A DNA stretch of 64,000 nt from Pseudevernia furfuracea (GCA_022315425.1 JAIUPT010000032.1:1290501-1354500); one strand, 5' to 3'; positions 1 to 11,548 are shown, counted from the first letter of the stretch. Notes: generated from the sequence alone by a model not told the origin. A program made the numbers and translations.

Positions 1-687
1 GTGAAGAGGCTACGTTTGATGAACCATGGCACCAAGCCAGAGCGGGCCAAGCCAGGTACTACCAAAGAGTCCAAGGAGAAGTACATTTCGGATACGAGGA
101 AGGCCGCTGGTCTGCCTGCAACCGTCTCAACAGAGAAGGCTGGGGGCGAGGATGACGAGAAGCAAGAGCAGAGGTCCCACGTTGAGAGTGACGACTTCCT
201 CAATGGGGATTCAGAAGATCAATTCCTGGATGGACTGACGTCTTCTATCGAGGACCATCGCAATGAAGAAGACGAGTCCACGGTAATGAACGTGAGTGAC
301 GCCACGCCTCCACGATTTGTATTTCGTTGTACAGACGGTCCTTTTCTTCGAGCCATGACTGAAGAAGAGGCGCTCATGCACCCACTGGTTGATGGTTCAG
401 ATCCCCGGAACCATATACCCAAATTCTTGGGCGAACACTACGCAATACTTGATGCATTGCAAGTGACCATAGATCACTACAAGGAGATCTTCGGCGCCGA
501 ACCAACGATTTCCGAAGGCTCAAACTACATCTCCGAATACTGCAGTATTCAAGACCAGATGGACGAAGTCTTTCCGCATGATGCCATAGCGCTGCGTCGT
601 TTGGGGCGTTGGGAGGGAACGGTCTTCGACTGGGAGGGGGCTGAAGTGGAAGATAATCCGTGCTTCGGAAGGAGACAACCCCTCTGA
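1..687 (+). CDS. array family member 1, C-terminal part only
   Basis: The frame is open from the first base of the window to TGA at 685-687, so this is the 3' end of a gene that begins outside. The 228 visible residues start with a Lys/Glu-rich linker and an acidic stretch (about residues 50-95). They end in the roughly 75-residue block shared by most array genes: a helix with A-L-x-x-T at about 152-165, then S-N-Y-I-S-E-Y, then W-x-G-x-x-x-D-W. The best internal matches are the C-termini of the genes ending at 33775 and 37775. The function is not recognised. The GTG at base 1 is simply the window edge, not a start. Confidence is high that it is coding and moderate for family membership, because the N-terminal and core domains cannot be seen. 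Confidence 0.75.
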   Translation: MKRLRLMNHGTKPERAKPGTTKESKEKYISDTRKAAGLPATVSTEKAGGEDDEKQEQRSHVESDDFLNGDSEDQFLDGLTSSIEDHRNEEDESTVMNVSDATPPRFVFRCTDGPFLRAMTEEEALMHPLVDGSDPRNHIPKFLGEHYAILDALQVTIDHYKEIFGAEPTISEGSNYISEYCSIQDQMDEVFPHDAIALRRLGRWEGTVFDWEGAEVEDNPCFGRRQPL

Positions 688-1620
688 TCTTCTTTCCTTC
701 GTGCTGCGCCGGTCGACAATTGCAGATAGCCAAAACCGGTTTGAGTTATCCCGGGCTTTTCTTTTTCGGGAGTCCTTCGCGGACCTTCTATGCTCTTCAA
801 CGGCCTTTTCCCCCAGATGAGCTTCGAGCGGGCTCGAGATGTTGCTCGTTATTCCTTTCGCTTCGCAAGTCCTTGATGGGCTTTTTTATGTTCTTCGACA
901 GCGTTCTTTCGTTCTTGTTCAAGCACTAAACCACACTCGCATGATCAGTACGGGTTGCGATCGAAGATAGACATGAATAGAAAAATATTCATGTCCTAAT
1001 CATCCCTCCATCGCTGACCTAGGATACTGACAGCGTGCAAGCCTTTATGCTAGATGTCAAAGACTACTGGCTTCGACTTACAATATATATAACCAACATA
1101 GCTACGAATACACTCAATTCAACAGCTCGGAAAGGCGCAGGGGAAGCGTGTTGCTGTACAGGAAGCCCGGTTCCCTCACGCAACTGGAGAAACGCTCGTT
1201 TGAGTTCATAGGGTTTCCAAGGTAAAAGGCCGCCACCCTATTTCCATTTTACATCTCTGCTGACCAGAATGTAGTGCTTTTGAGGCTGTTGATGCCGAAA
1301 ACTTGTTGCTGTAATGAGAGCTCAGGTTGGTGTCATGCCAGAACGTGCGGCGTCACCACTACAACAGAGCCTTGTAGAAGGCGAAAAGATGTCCATTGCC
1401 CGGCTATAGCCATGGTAAGTCTCGTTGAGGAAGAGTAAGGTAGGGTATGGTGAACTCGTGGTCGCTGTCGGTATCTTTGGTGACGGTCGCCGGCGATACC
1501 AAAGCTCAGCCCTATCGCTCGGATTGTGTTATGTACTGCCGAAATTTGTAAAAAACGCACAACATCCTCCTTTCTCACATCCCACAAGCACTCACTCCCA
1601 TTTGAATTCGAACCATCAAG
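688..1620. other. intergenic, no gene seen
   Basis: No frame here has gene-like composition or splice signals that lead to a sensible product. It serves as the 3' flank of the first gene and the promoter of the gene at 1621. Confidence 0.5.
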
Positions 1621-2116
1621 ATGTCTTCTGTTATGAAGAACACGCCATTGACCGCTGAAGAGCACCAGAAGATGCACACCCTGGAAGCCGTGCAGATGGA
1701 AGCGCTTAGGACCGGGCCTCACAAGAGCTTCCTCAGCACGACCCGCTTCAAAGGCAAAGCTACATACATCGCTGGCGCCACTTTGAGGCGCCAAGACCTC
1801 GGGTACTTGATAGAGCAGGGGCTCCTGACCTCGGAAGAAGTTGAAAAGGTGAAAGTCTGGCGCTGTAAGTGTGTAATCTACATGGCCAGATTTGTGCTCA
1901 TCACCCTCTGTAGCTGCTGCCGCGGAGGGCACCGTTCAAGTCAATCGTCCTAAGTCTACCCCCGTTGCCCCCAAAGACGAGCGTATTCTCGATCGTACCG
2001 ACGACCAAAAATCCCTTGATATGGCCAAGGGCTCAGCAGTGGAGGATTCGGACTGGGAAGACCTTGGTGAGGTGAAGATAGTTGAGGACGATTACGTGCT
2101 CGTCTATGAGCACTGA
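1621..2116 (+). CDS. small hypothetical protein, duplicated locally
   Basis: Two exons, 1621-1864 and 1914-2116, give 148 aa. The intron 1865-1913 (GTAAGT...TGTAG) is phase 1. The ATG lies in good context (ATCAAGATGTC). The product is hydrophilic. A helical N-terminal half (about residues 10-80) has E-E-H-Q-K-M and S-E-E-V-E-K-V-K-V-W motifs; the acidic tail ends in S-D-W-E-D-L then V-E-D-D-Y-V-L-V. No known domain is recognised. A frameshifted copy with the same intron phase lies at 3275-3736. Both copies carry a 3'-UTR intron shortly after the stop, which supports transcription of this locus. It does not share blocks with the large array family. Confidence 0.72.
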
Positions 2117-2140
2117 TGCCATCAACTTGAGTCTGGCAAG

Positions 2141-2208
2141 GTCAGTCCAGCTTTCAATCCACCGTTTCTACTATCAATATCCGACTTCCAGTGGCTAACT
2201 CCATCTAG
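2141..2208 (+). other. probable 3'-UTR intron
   Basis: GTCAGT donor 25 nt after the stop of the preceding gene, a GGCTAACT branch-like sequence and a CATCTAG acceptor, 68 nt. The downstream copy has an intron-like sequence at the equivalent place (3748-3813), with the same GTCAGT donor and GGGCTAACTT branch. Confidence 0.5.
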
Positions 2209-3274
2209 GATTGACACAATGTCCCGCGACCTGATCTTCATTCATCGGTCTCGATGGCAATCTTCTCTCCTGTACGACTCATTTTACGGCGATCCCTCCT
2301 TCATTTCATGTTTCTTTTGGCCTCACATCTGCTGTGATTGCTATGACGGGTCCGGTAGACCAGCTCAACTACAATCACAGCAGGGTTTCCAAAAGCTCTT
2401 CGGCCAACTTCAGCGGCAGTGCTTCTTGATATGGGAGCAGATTACAACTTGATGGAAGGATATTGTGGTTTCATTGCACGAAAATAGCCCCTTATGGTGG
2501 ATCGATCATTACCATAACGAATCCCATTTTGCTACACTCCCAAAATTTCCAGCCTAAAGCTGTAGACACCTTTTTCCGCGACCCAACTTTCTTTAGCATG
2601 TATTTTCTCGACAATGTCTTCCATTTGAGTGGACGTTGCACTGATAGATGTGACATAGACCGGGTTCTCCCCGAACCTTGTCATTGGTAACAGAAACTCT
2701 GTTATTTTCGCCCTTTCGGAAGGTCAAACAATCTAAAATATGTGAGAATACAGAGTGTCTTTTCCTCCTCCATCCTCAATCTACAAGTCGCAGGCGGTGT
2801 GAGATTTCAGCCCTACGGCCAAAATTGTGTTGAAAGTCTTCCAACCAACCACTTTCTTATATGAAAATATCCAAATACACTCACCTTTACTTACCCGATA
2901 TCCGCGCCTCGTAAGCGTGAAATGACTGGGGAACAGGCCGCCAAGGTCGACCTTCGGGGCGGTAGGCTTCCTCTCAATCTGCCTGGTTGTCCTCACACTC
3001 ACCATAGCTATAGCTGACGCCAACGGCGGAGATCCGATTCAAACCCTCGGGCGTGGTACTCATCCACGCAATTACGACCTTGAAGACTACCTGTACAATA
3101 TCAAGCCTCTCCCCGAGATCCGCCAGACGTCTTGGGGCCTGTCCCCCTCTTTTACCTCTAATCCGTCACCGAAATATGCTCTCAAGACCCCACTTGATCT
3201 CAATCCTGGCGAAGAACGCAAGGGAGAGGGCAAGAAGCCGGGGGGGGGAGGACTACGGCTACGTGAAAGTGGAT
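2209..3274. other. no supported gene
   Basis: Short open frames only, with no consistent splice structure. A run of nine G occurs at 3240-3248. Part of the region may be decayed duplicate sequence upstream of the pseudogene. Confidence 0.4.
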
Positions 3275-3736
3275 ATGACTGAGAGGGAGGCTTACGAGAT
3301 GGTGGAGATGGAAGAGGCAAAGACCGCTCGGACTTCTGCCAAAGTCGGAACGTGAAGTGTAAGACAAGAATGCAAGACCTCTACGCCCTTGAGGCCCGAA
3401 AACGTGTCATAGAACGGGGGGTTCTTGACCCCGGGGGAGGTCGAGTGGATCAAAGTTTGGAACGGTACGCGCCCGAGTCTACTCCTTCGAACGTGCAAGC
3501 TCATTGTCGTTGTAGCTGCTGTCGAGGCGGACGCGATACACAGCGTACCCATCGAGAACACGGCCGCTGACGATCATGAGGGGGAGTGCACCGTGAAGAA
3601 GGAAGACGAGTCTGTGTTGGTCACGAGAGACGAGGGAGGCGCCGATGGGGAGGAGGATGACGTCGTGGTCGTTGAGGAGACGGAGGCAGATGAGAAGGAC
3701 TATGTGACAGTTGAAAAGCTTCAACGTCGTCGTTAG
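3275..3736 (+). pseudogene. frameshifted copy of the 1621-2116 gene
   Basis: Homology to the upstream gene is spread over three frames. An ATG at 3275 opens a frame (T-E-R-E-A-Y-E-M-V) that stops at 3353-3355. The frame then shifts to one running through about 3352-3430, and shifts again at a six-G run (3416-3421) into P-G-E-V-E-W-I-K-V-W. The last intron (3465-3515, GTACGC...TGTAG) is phase 1, exactly as in the parent copy. Exon 3516-3736 ends in the same kind of acidic tail (D-D-V-V-V-V-E-E, K-D-Y-V-T-V-E). The last frame change could be a homopolymer sequencing error. The first one, together with a missing stretch of about ten residues, looks like a real lesion. Confidence 0.6.
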
Positions 3737-4734
3737 AAATCCAAAAGGTCAGTTGCAGCTACTACTGATCTCGAAATCACCAAGTCTACCGGGCTAACTT
3801 CCTGTTCGCACAGCCAACACTCATCCTTCAAACAGCTCTGAAAACGCCCTTCATGACATCCTTTCCTTTTCTTTCGACACCGTCTCGCCTTCGGCAGTTG
3901 CGATGTTTGCACATGACGGAGGCTACATACCAATGTCAATGACAATCAGTGCAGGCCATTTGAGGGACTGGGTGTCTTTTACGACAGCTACTTGCAAGAA
4001 ATGAGATAGGAAGAGCTCAAGGCGTGGTGATCCAGCTATGCTGAGCTGTTACTATGGTAGCAAATGCAATAGTGCTACATTTCCAGGTGTCTTCAAATGG
4101 AAGGTGTAAAGAACCGGACCTTTCGTACTTCATTCCACCTTTCAATCGTGTTGGCATCGATATGTTTACCAGTAGGTATACTCAAGCTATGGACCAAGCT
4201 AGGTGTGAGTATTTGACGAGTCACAGCACAGTGTCAAAAATTATCTGTAGAAGGCACAGTTCAGCTTCTTTGAATACAGCTCGGATATAAGCCAATGAAC
4301 GTTCTCTCGTAGACCTGAGAGCTTTCTAGAATCCGACCTTTTGTGATGCAGCAGTACAAGAGAGAAAGCCCGCCAAGGCGCTAGTATCACACACTTATTC
4401 CAGCAGCTCCGTTCTGCTTTTGTTACACACCGGATCAGCAAACAGGCTTGGAACAGGTAAGACCAGTGCACGCACTCTGTACTCGAGGGCATTCAGTGAC
4501 ACTATAACAGCAGTCGTGTCCAAGAGCCTTGAATCACGACCGAAACACAACGGATACAGCACCTTCGAGCGGCGACGATAACCCGAGCTACAAGAGTGAC
4601 GAGCAAGAGAAGACAGGTATGACCTCTCTCATAGCCCTTAGTTTATCAGCTTGGTGACGTAAAAGCAGTACTAAGAAATCGTCAGCCACAAACGACAGAG
4701 AGTGAAACAAAATATCCTCGACAAATCCGCTACG
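3737..4734. other. 3' flank with conserved 3'-UTR intron, then no gene
   Basis: An intron-like sequence at 3748-3813 (GTCAGT...GCACAG, branch GGGCTAACTT) matches the position and signals of the one after the first copy. Beyond that no coding frame is convincing up to the SAP gene. Confidence 0.4.
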
Positions 4735-5283
4735 ATGGCTACAATGAACCAAGTGCAGATGCGAGCCGAGTGTGCGCAACGTGGTCTGATCACAGGAGGA
4801 ACGAATAACGATCTCAGAGCTCGACTCGAAAAAGATGCGTCACGCGGACTTTTCAAAGGCGATCTGACGAAGATGCATAAAAAATATCTTCGAGAAGGCT
4901 GCGCACAGCTATCAATCCCTAGCATAGGGACAGAAGAAAAGATCATAACAGCAATTCAGAAATACAACTCGTTTAAGAGACAGTACGGAGATGATGAGGA
5001 GACCGAGGGGGGCTTCAATGCTGGGCTGCCCACGCCGGCTGATGAACTAGGCAGACCAACCGGAGGGCAGATACTTGGCACACTGGGGTCCCATGTATAT
5101 TCAAAGTCATACTCGGAATATCTTCAACGATATGTGCACAATCATGGCACGACGGAAGGCGCCGTCACGCTCCGGTTTTGGCGATCCCACCGTTACCCTG
5201 ATGTGCCAGCCAAGAAGCTCTGGCCGGTCAAATACTATGATTGCCGGATTGATTCGTCGGACGATAGAGAAAACCAGCGATAG
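4735..5283 (+). CDS. small SAP-domain protein
   Basis: A single exon of 182 aa. The start chosen is the first ATG of the frame, at 4735; the frame itself opens upstream with a non-ATG codon. Residues about 5-33 fit the SAP helix-turn-helix pattern (M-R-A-E-C-A-Q-R-G-L ... N-D-L-R-A-R-L). A second, weaker SAP-like copy follows at about 45-75 (L-R-E-G-C-A-Q-L-S-I ... E-K-I-I-T-A-I). SAP modules bind DNA or chromatin in known proteins, so a nuclear role is plausible but inferred. The C-terminal half (H-V-Y-S-K-S-Y-S-E-Y, then R-F-W-R-S-H) is not recognised. It lies among the array genes but lacks their core and C-terminal blocks. Confidence 0.65.
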   Translation: MATMNQVQMRAECAQRGLITGGTNNDLRARLEKDASRGLFKGDLTKMHKKYLREGCAQLSIPSIGTEEKIITAIQKYNSFKRQYGDDEETEGGFNAGLPTPADELGRPTGGQILGTLGSHVYSKSYSEYLQRYVHNHGTTEGAVTLRFWRSHRYPDVPAKKLWPVKYYDCRIDSSDDRENQR

Positions 5284-6623
5284 CAAGGAAACATGGCCTT
5301 GCTTTCTCGATTTCTAGAGACTTGCGGTTCTTCATTTCTGGCGCTTTGAAAAGCCCAGAGTTAATATTGCGAATGCCGAACAGGCAGTGAGAGACGCGAA
5401 TGGAAAAGGGAATTGGCTGAGCAGCGAGACAGCATGTGTCCTGAGAAGGCCAATAGGGGAAGTTGAGCGGGATTATCTTTTCGATATGTCATTGCTTTCC
5501 TGTGTCCGTGCGGCCCAATGAAGCTGCTTTCGTGACCATGGACAGATAGTTTTGAGCTCAGCTTCTCAATGATGACTGGATTTCCTGCCCTTGTGTGTCC
5601 CCCTGATCCAACGTCAAGTACGTTTCCTTTCTCCAAGCTTGCTGTGAGGGTCACGCTGTTCGTTTCTTTGGACATTACTGGGTTTACTGCAGCTTCTGTA
5701 GGACACACTCTTCGGTCAACTTTGTCCTGAAATGGTCTTTCAATACTCTTCCTCGTAAGTGTTCGTCGTTGCTGCTCATCTGTGGCCCACCTTTGCTCCT
5801 TCCATCCGGCTCACCGAGTAGAGCTCCAGTAAGGATGTCTACTGTAAATATCGTTCTTCCTAGGCTACTCTGTATAGAACAAAGAAATCTGATATACTGT
5901 CTGTTACTGGATTGTGTGCAGGTTTTCATGATTTTTGACATTCGAAGATTCGAACAAGGTCCGTGCGTAATGGAAGGCTTTGATGTTTGAGCTAACGTAG
6001 CGTATCTACGGTTTATTGTAGTCACCTACCAGGCCAGGCCGCACGACCACAATGAAAAGTGCAAGCAAGGAACATACAACTCTAGGATCTCCGCAACTGT
6101 ATCATAACTATCATGCTTGTCAGGGCTCGAGTGTTACCTACAACATGCTTTGGTACAAAGCCCAGAGCTAATTCAAAAGGGCGAAATTACCCACAAATGT
6201 ATCTAGGATGCGCAGAAAATGAGGAGGCATCGAGAGTAACGGTTGCACAACAATGGAGCTTGTAAGTTGCTGCATTGATGCTATGACAACTTGGGTCTAC
6301 CATCGATGTTTGTAATGCAGCGGAATAGCAAATGAGAACATACTCCTAAAGATTATTCTGTCCTTGCATCACTGTAAAAAATGTCACAACGCTTTTGGAG
6401 CACAAGCTATGCTGTGTTTGAGACGAATATGCATCCCCCATTATGTGCCCTTGCTAGTACCTAGAAGAAAAGAAGAGGCTGAGTGAAGGGCAGAAAGAAA
6501 CGGCTTTTGCTGTTGAAGTTGTTCTGAGTGAGCATCGATACCTTGGTTTGGGGACAGACTGACAAAGAATTAGCCTTTGAAACCACGCGGTTCCCCGATG
6601 AGTAGTTTCTAGGACTGACAATT
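5284..6623. other. intergenic, no gene supported
   Basis: Several overlapping minus-strand frames at 5361-6025 have no recognisable composition or splice pattern. Nothing is supported here. Confidence 0.4.
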
Positions 6624-6821
6624 TCAGTCTCTTTCCAAGCACTCAAACTTGCTTCCATCCGGCCTCCATCTACCGCAACCACAAATCTCCATCTCAAGCT
6701 TGTCCCGTCCGTCGGCGGTGAAAGGACCGAGCTTCGCTTTGGAACGTGACAAACCAAGACTTTGAGAAGGGGAAGTGGATTTGTCGATAGAGGATGGGAC
6801 CGGCTTGCTGAAGGAAGACAT
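6624..6821 (-). CDS. possible small protein of 65 aa
   Basis: ATG at 6821, stop at 6624. A good intron-like sequence lies directly upstream in the leader: donor GTAAGC at 6897, acceptor TCTCTCAG ending at 6828, 70 nt. The product is Ser/Lys-rich and then has a C-G-C-G-R-W motif near residue 48. No family is recognised. The 5' leader intron makes it more credible than the surrounding chance frames, but a short frame without homology remains uncertain. Confidence 0.35.
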   Translation of the reverse strand: MSSFSKPVPSSIDKSTSPSQSLGLSRSKAKLGPFTADGRDKLEMEICGCGRWRPDGSKFECLERD

Positions 6822-6897
6822 GTTGACCTGAGAGAGATGGACCGGTCAGAACGGTGAGAACGATGGATTGTGAACGAGGTAGAGTAGCAAAGCTTAC

Positions 6898-7830
6898 AGC
6901 TGCGAGAGAGAAATACAAGCACGATGTTTTGGAGAAGTAGGTGTATGGTAGAGGGGAATTTGGAGAGGTGTGGAAGAAGAGGGTGGCTGGCTGAGTGAAG
7001 AACCAATTCTGGCAGCAAATGGGTGAAATTTGCAGAGTTGTGGGCTCGAATACCACGCGCTAAACTTCTCCTCACTACCTAGCTGAAATAGACTGTCACT
7101 TGTTGTGATCACTCTGTTAGTGGCTCGGCGTAGGCACACAGTGGTATTTGGAGCAATCTTTCACCACCAAAATCACACCTCACCCTTTGTTCGCCACCCA
7201 ACTTGAAAAATCATTCAAACAAGTGTCTGATATACCAAAAGTATTCTTGACCACCTCAGAAGCCTCCAGTACTCGATTTGGAGCTGCCAAGAGCACCGAA
7301 GGCTAGTCAACACAAAAATTCTGAGCTTCAAGAGCCGACCCGCCTTCCCCATCTCTCGCCGCCAGCAACACCACACTCTGACAGAGCCAGAAGATCTTTG
7401 AGTATCTGGCAGCAGAACACATATGCTCGCTGTAGTCTGACACTGCCATTTACCACAGCTGTGAGTCAACCCAGAGGCCTGAGTCTTAGATCAGACTGTG
7501 TTGCCGCAGCAATCTTCCAACGAACATAGCATCGTACTGACACCTGGTGACATAGTCGAGCATTCTAAAATCATCAAGCACAGAATTGTACAGCTTCTAG
7601 CATCCTGAGAGAGAGTATTAGGTCATCCACAGGCTAGCAGCCATCAAACAGGTATGCAAGAGCTGTCACTCCCAGAAACAGGGCGACGCCCAAGACCTTG
7701 AACGTCCGAATTGATGTGGAATGGGCTTACTTATACAAGATGTGTCCAGTAACATTTACGAGATCGAGAAAGTGCCTCACTATGGCGTGTCGAAATCATG
7801 ATGAAGGCGAGGACATGTCCATGATCGTTG
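6898..7830. other. intergenic, no gene supported
   Basis: Only short frames without splice logic. It forms the upstream region of the array gene that follows. Confidence 0.4.
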
Positions 7831-9999
7831 ATGATGAAAAGCGCAAGTGGGACCTTTGACTGCTTGCATGCCCTTGCTAAACGAGAACAGTTCCTCTTTC
7901 GTTCGGAGAAGCTTCCCCTCTCGCGGGCAACAGACCTTCGGCCCCATTTGAGGAATTGGAAGACGACGTCCGAGAATCAGGAGAGGCAGCTAAGGGACCA
8001 GAAGAGAACGAAAACGAGGAGGACTTAGATGAGGATCTGTCTTCCGAACATCAGGGCAGCAACCAAAGAGAAGAGGCACAACAGCAGTCGAATTCCTCGA
8101 CCATCAGAACGAAGAAGGCCAAACCATACGAGATCAAAACGGACGGAGTAGGGAACGTGTGGTTTTATACGGCAGGGGAAGAGCGGAGTAAGTTTATCAA
8201 ACCTTGAGCAGGAATTTTGACTCCAAGCTGTCCCCGTACTTACGTTATCCAAATAGAAACTGTGTACCATTCGGATATTCGATACGACCTTGAGCATTAT
8301 TCAGAATGGTCTATTCCCCGTGGGGGCCCCCGTAAGACCCTTTCCACCGTCGCTGATTGCATCGCTTACCAAAATAGGCTATAAGTCAAAGCTTGGTGCT
8401 GGGACTGATGATAAAACGTCATACCATCCTCTTTTCGACTTCTGCGGGAAGGAACGAGCTGACAGACCTGACTCTCTCTTCTGTCTCAAGAAACCGAGTA
8501 CGACACAGGAAGAACCCACCAATTACTTAATGTGGAATGGTAGGGTCGTCCTTGACTATCGGGGCAAGCCAATACGTGATTTGATACTACCGCTCACGAT
8601 ATCCTCGAAGATTGGAGAAGAGGAGGCGAGATTGGCGGCTATGTTACGCTCCGATACGAGTATCGGATGGGGTGACATCTTCGCGCGTATCTTTCGCCGG
8701 GACGATACATTGGAAAAGGTTCAGGTAGTCCGGAATAAATTGAATATGCGACTGGTCAGATTTCACGTCACTGCGAGGCTCATATCTTGGAATCCCAGAA
8801 CTGGCAGCGAGGCGCTCAAGGCCTACCTGCTTTCGATCATGACGGCGGAAATGATCGCCAAAAACACCACCAAAGGTCTGTCCGACTGCTTTGAGCGAGG
8901 AGGTGAGAGAGAGTTCATCGACTTGTTGAACTATGGGATTCGCAAAGAGCAGAATCAGGCCCAAGGAAACGAGAACTCAAAACAGAAAAAGACCAAAACA
9001 CAACAAAAACCAAAGACTAAGGAAGATTTGGAGAAAGAGTGGGTGAAGGAGGAGAAACGAATAGAGAAGGCGAAAAGTCAACTCAGAAAGGCTGACGAAT
9101 GGGCCCAATATCTAAGTGATTGGGAAGCGCAGAACCCGATTCCAGCTCCATCCATCTACGGAGAGATGGAATGTTACGCAATAGAATCCATCGTTGCATT
9201 CAAGCTTGCAAGCCTGAATCAGTACCGCTGCGATGGAAGCATGGCATTCGAAGGTTGGTCCAGGTTTGACCATGCCGCCCCAGCGCATCAATTCGATAAC
9301 CCAAGGATGGAGGAGTTCTTCGGAAGCCAAGCGCATTATCACGACGAAGCATTGATTTCTACCGATCCCAATGATCCTTACGGAATACTCAGCAGCCCGA
9401 CGGTAACAGCGGCACAGACTTGTGTCGTGGATGCCCTCCTTGAGCCTGCTCGAATGCAGTATCGAATATCGACTCTGGTCGATGACGGATCTAGAGCATA
9501 TCGACCAATATTCACGACCAACCCCAGCAAGAGTTACTGGGAGCAGCTTCAAACGCTGCAGAGTGCTTTTGAGCAGCACTGGGCGGAAGTGGGACATGGC
9601 GGACGTCCAGCAATGCTTTATGGTCTGCTGAAAGTAGACTATGACAGTATGACGTGGAATACCATGGACATACCAAATCTTGCTGTCGTGAGGCAAAACC
9701 TTGATTCCGCTTCAAGGACTTTCGCTCATTGGCAGGTTCGCCAGTTGGATCTCGATAGAGCAAAGCTACTCCAGCGACGTCGCGAGCTGGATGATGAGGA
9801 GAAGAAGTTGAAGGACGCTAGGGCGCGTAAGGATAACGAGGGCCAGGAGGAGCTGAGGACGGAGGACGAGAAAGGCGTCGAAGAAGATGCTGTGATGGAG
9901 GACGAGAAAGGCGTCGAAGAAGATGCTGTGATGGAGGAAGGGGGATCAGTGGAGGAGGACGTTATGGAAGTTGAGAGGGAGGGAGAAGAGGAGCTCTAG
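7831..9999 (+). CDS. array family member 2
   Basis: Proposed exons: 7831-7846, 7891-8187, 8257-8331 and 8378-9999 (669 aa). The last three are well supported; the tiny first exon uses a weak GTGGGA donor and is tentative. Intron 8188-8256 falls after the E-E-R end of the N-terminal exon. Intron 8332-8377 is 46 nt. The core shows V-V-L-D-Y-R-G-K-P-I-R-D then F-A-R-I (replacing F-L-A-R-M), followed by T-K-G-L-S. A Lys/Gln-rich coil spans about 220-280, and the family C-terminal block is at about 470-565 (S-Y-W-E-Q-L-Q-T-L-Q, F-E-Q-H-W). Unlike the other members, the protein continues past the block into a charged coiled tail with a perfect 12-residue tandem repeat. The function is unknown; the composition suggests a nuclear or scaffold-like protein. 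Confidence 0.78.
9862..9933 (+). repeat. 36-bp perfect tandem repeat in coding sequence
   Basis: Two identical 36-bp units, 9862-9897 and 9898-9933, encode E-D-E-K-G-V-E-E-D-A-V-M twice near the C-terminus of the array gene. A third, degenerate unit follows. Confidence 0.95.
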
Positions 10000-10793
10000 A
10001 AAGGCATCAGGCCTATCATTGCCATTAGCAATTATGGATCAGGAAATTGCAGGAGCAAGGGCGGCAAGTCTATCGATGTCAACACTAGGATGGATTGGAC
10101 TCACCAGTAGAAAGCAGTATGCATGCTCACTAAGTCTATCAATGCAATCAGCAAAAACTTGGAGTGCACAGCAAGAATGTGGAGAACGACAGGCATCAAG
10201 CCTATCAAAGACATTAATAGAGAGAGAAAAGTCTGGAGAGCACAGTCCAAAAATTTCTCAGATTGCCTTCGAGGTATACAGATGGCAGAGATAATGTTGC
10301 TTCTATTTCGAGTATGCGTGCTTATTACTTTTCCTTTTGTTACAGAGGGAAGAACTAGAGGCTGAATGTTTGTCGTTGTTGGGGGCCGGGGCTATCCGGC
10401 TAGTTCGATTCTAGACATAGTGGCCGCCTTGGCACAGATACTGCCTGATGATTGAATGCTTCGTCTCTACAAGAGACATTACTGTCAGTTTCTTTTCTAG
10501 AATGTGATTACAATCATGCATAGAGATATCTTCAGATTCTCCAAATCTTAACAAAGAGGATCCCCCGTAAAGTGGCATGTGAACGTTGCCTTCTTAGACT
10601 TTGTGTCTATTCTCATGGCTATCACTCAGAATTGATGGACCCTTCCTACCGCAAGATGCTGAGGGAGTACGAATACTTGGGAAACATGGCTACATATACT
10701 AACATGTTCTGGCAGCGTGTCTGAACTGTAGGGTGTCAAAATTTGGTTCTCAGCTATGACTTTGCGCTTGTCTGCTATCAAATAAGGTGTTTA
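10000..10793. other. intergenic, left edge of repeat island
   Basis: No gene is seen. The 13-mer TCATGCATAGAGA at 10514-10526 is the reverse complement of the sequence at 13682-13694 and recurs near 38.2 kb, so it may mark the outer edge of a compound repeat. Confidence 0.4.
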
Positions 10794-10875
10794 CGGCGGA
10801 CGACGGCTGACACTTTTCCTTCAATTCATAAATAAAAGTTTTTTCAAAGGATACTTTTTAGGGGTATCATTCTAA

Positions 10876-11095
10876 AAGAACTCTTTTAGGGGGTACTCTT
10901 TCGGGGGCACTCTTCTCTTCGGGGGGGCACTCTTCGGGGTACTCAAAAAAAACCCCCGAGAATAGTCCGCGGAACTTCCCGTGTAACTTCCCGTAATTTT
11001 TTTTTAAATATTTTTTGAGTACCCCGAACAGTGCCCCCCCGAAGAGTGCCCCCCGAAGACTTTCCCCCCAAGCCCGAAGAGTGCCCCCTCAAAGA
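10876..11095. repeat. large imperfect hairpin (inverted repeat)
   Basis: The left arm, about 10885-10950, carries repeated GGGGGCACTCTTC and GGGGTACTCAAAAAA motifs. The right arm, about 11020-11085, carries their complements (TTTTTTGAGTACCCC, GAAGAGTGCCCCCC). The arms are about 60-70 nt around a roughly 70-nt AT-rich loop. It lies just inside the left TIR. Confidence 0.8.
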
Positions 11096-11120
11096 GTGAC
11101 CCCCCGAAGCATAATTGGCC

Positions 11121-11548
11121 CACGAATTAAATTCGTGAAACGTGTTCTTGCGTGTTCTTGAATTCCGGGGGTTGGTTTCGGGGCCGCGCATCCCCGAGAA
11201 GATTTGCTTCGGGGTCAAGCGGTTGAGCAGCGATATTGGAATCCGACTTTAATTTATCAATAAGAGGCCGAATTTGATAATTGTTACAGCGTTGAAATGC
11301 GCAAACTGAGCTCTATAATTGGCGAAAATTTGAAGAAAAAATATGCAGAGGGAAAAGAATGGTTAAGGTTGCAAAAAGGATTCATCAAATCTTTTGATGA
11401 GGGCGTTCGGGAGGCCTAACGGGCTGACAAAACGAGTCTAACCAAAAAGCGTAACAGGATCGAATTGATTATTGGCTGCACATACAAATTTAAGGTTTTT
11501 TAACTCAGCCCTGTCTTATTCTTTTATATATACTGACAAGTATAGCCC
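11121..11548 (+). repeat. direct-repeat module, copy 1
   Basis: Begins with the near-palindrome CACGAATTAAATTCGTG and ends with the AT-rich CTTTTATATATACTGA. Copy 2 follows at a period of 428 bp. Confidence 0.85.

Noticed and set aside
2219..2690. Two short plus-strand frames after the first small gene
   Set aside because: Cys/Phe-rich translations with no splice signals or similarity; treated as non-coding.
6461..7075. 204-codon minus-strand frame
   Set aside because: Ser/Leu-rich translation of pyrimidine-rich leader sequence. The smaller frame 6821-6624 with a 5' leader intron is the better candidate in the same place.
9112..9696. Long minus-strand frame opposite array member 2
   Set aside because: It lies wholly antisense to a well-supported coding exon; composition and Trp/Cys-rich translation fit a shadow frame.
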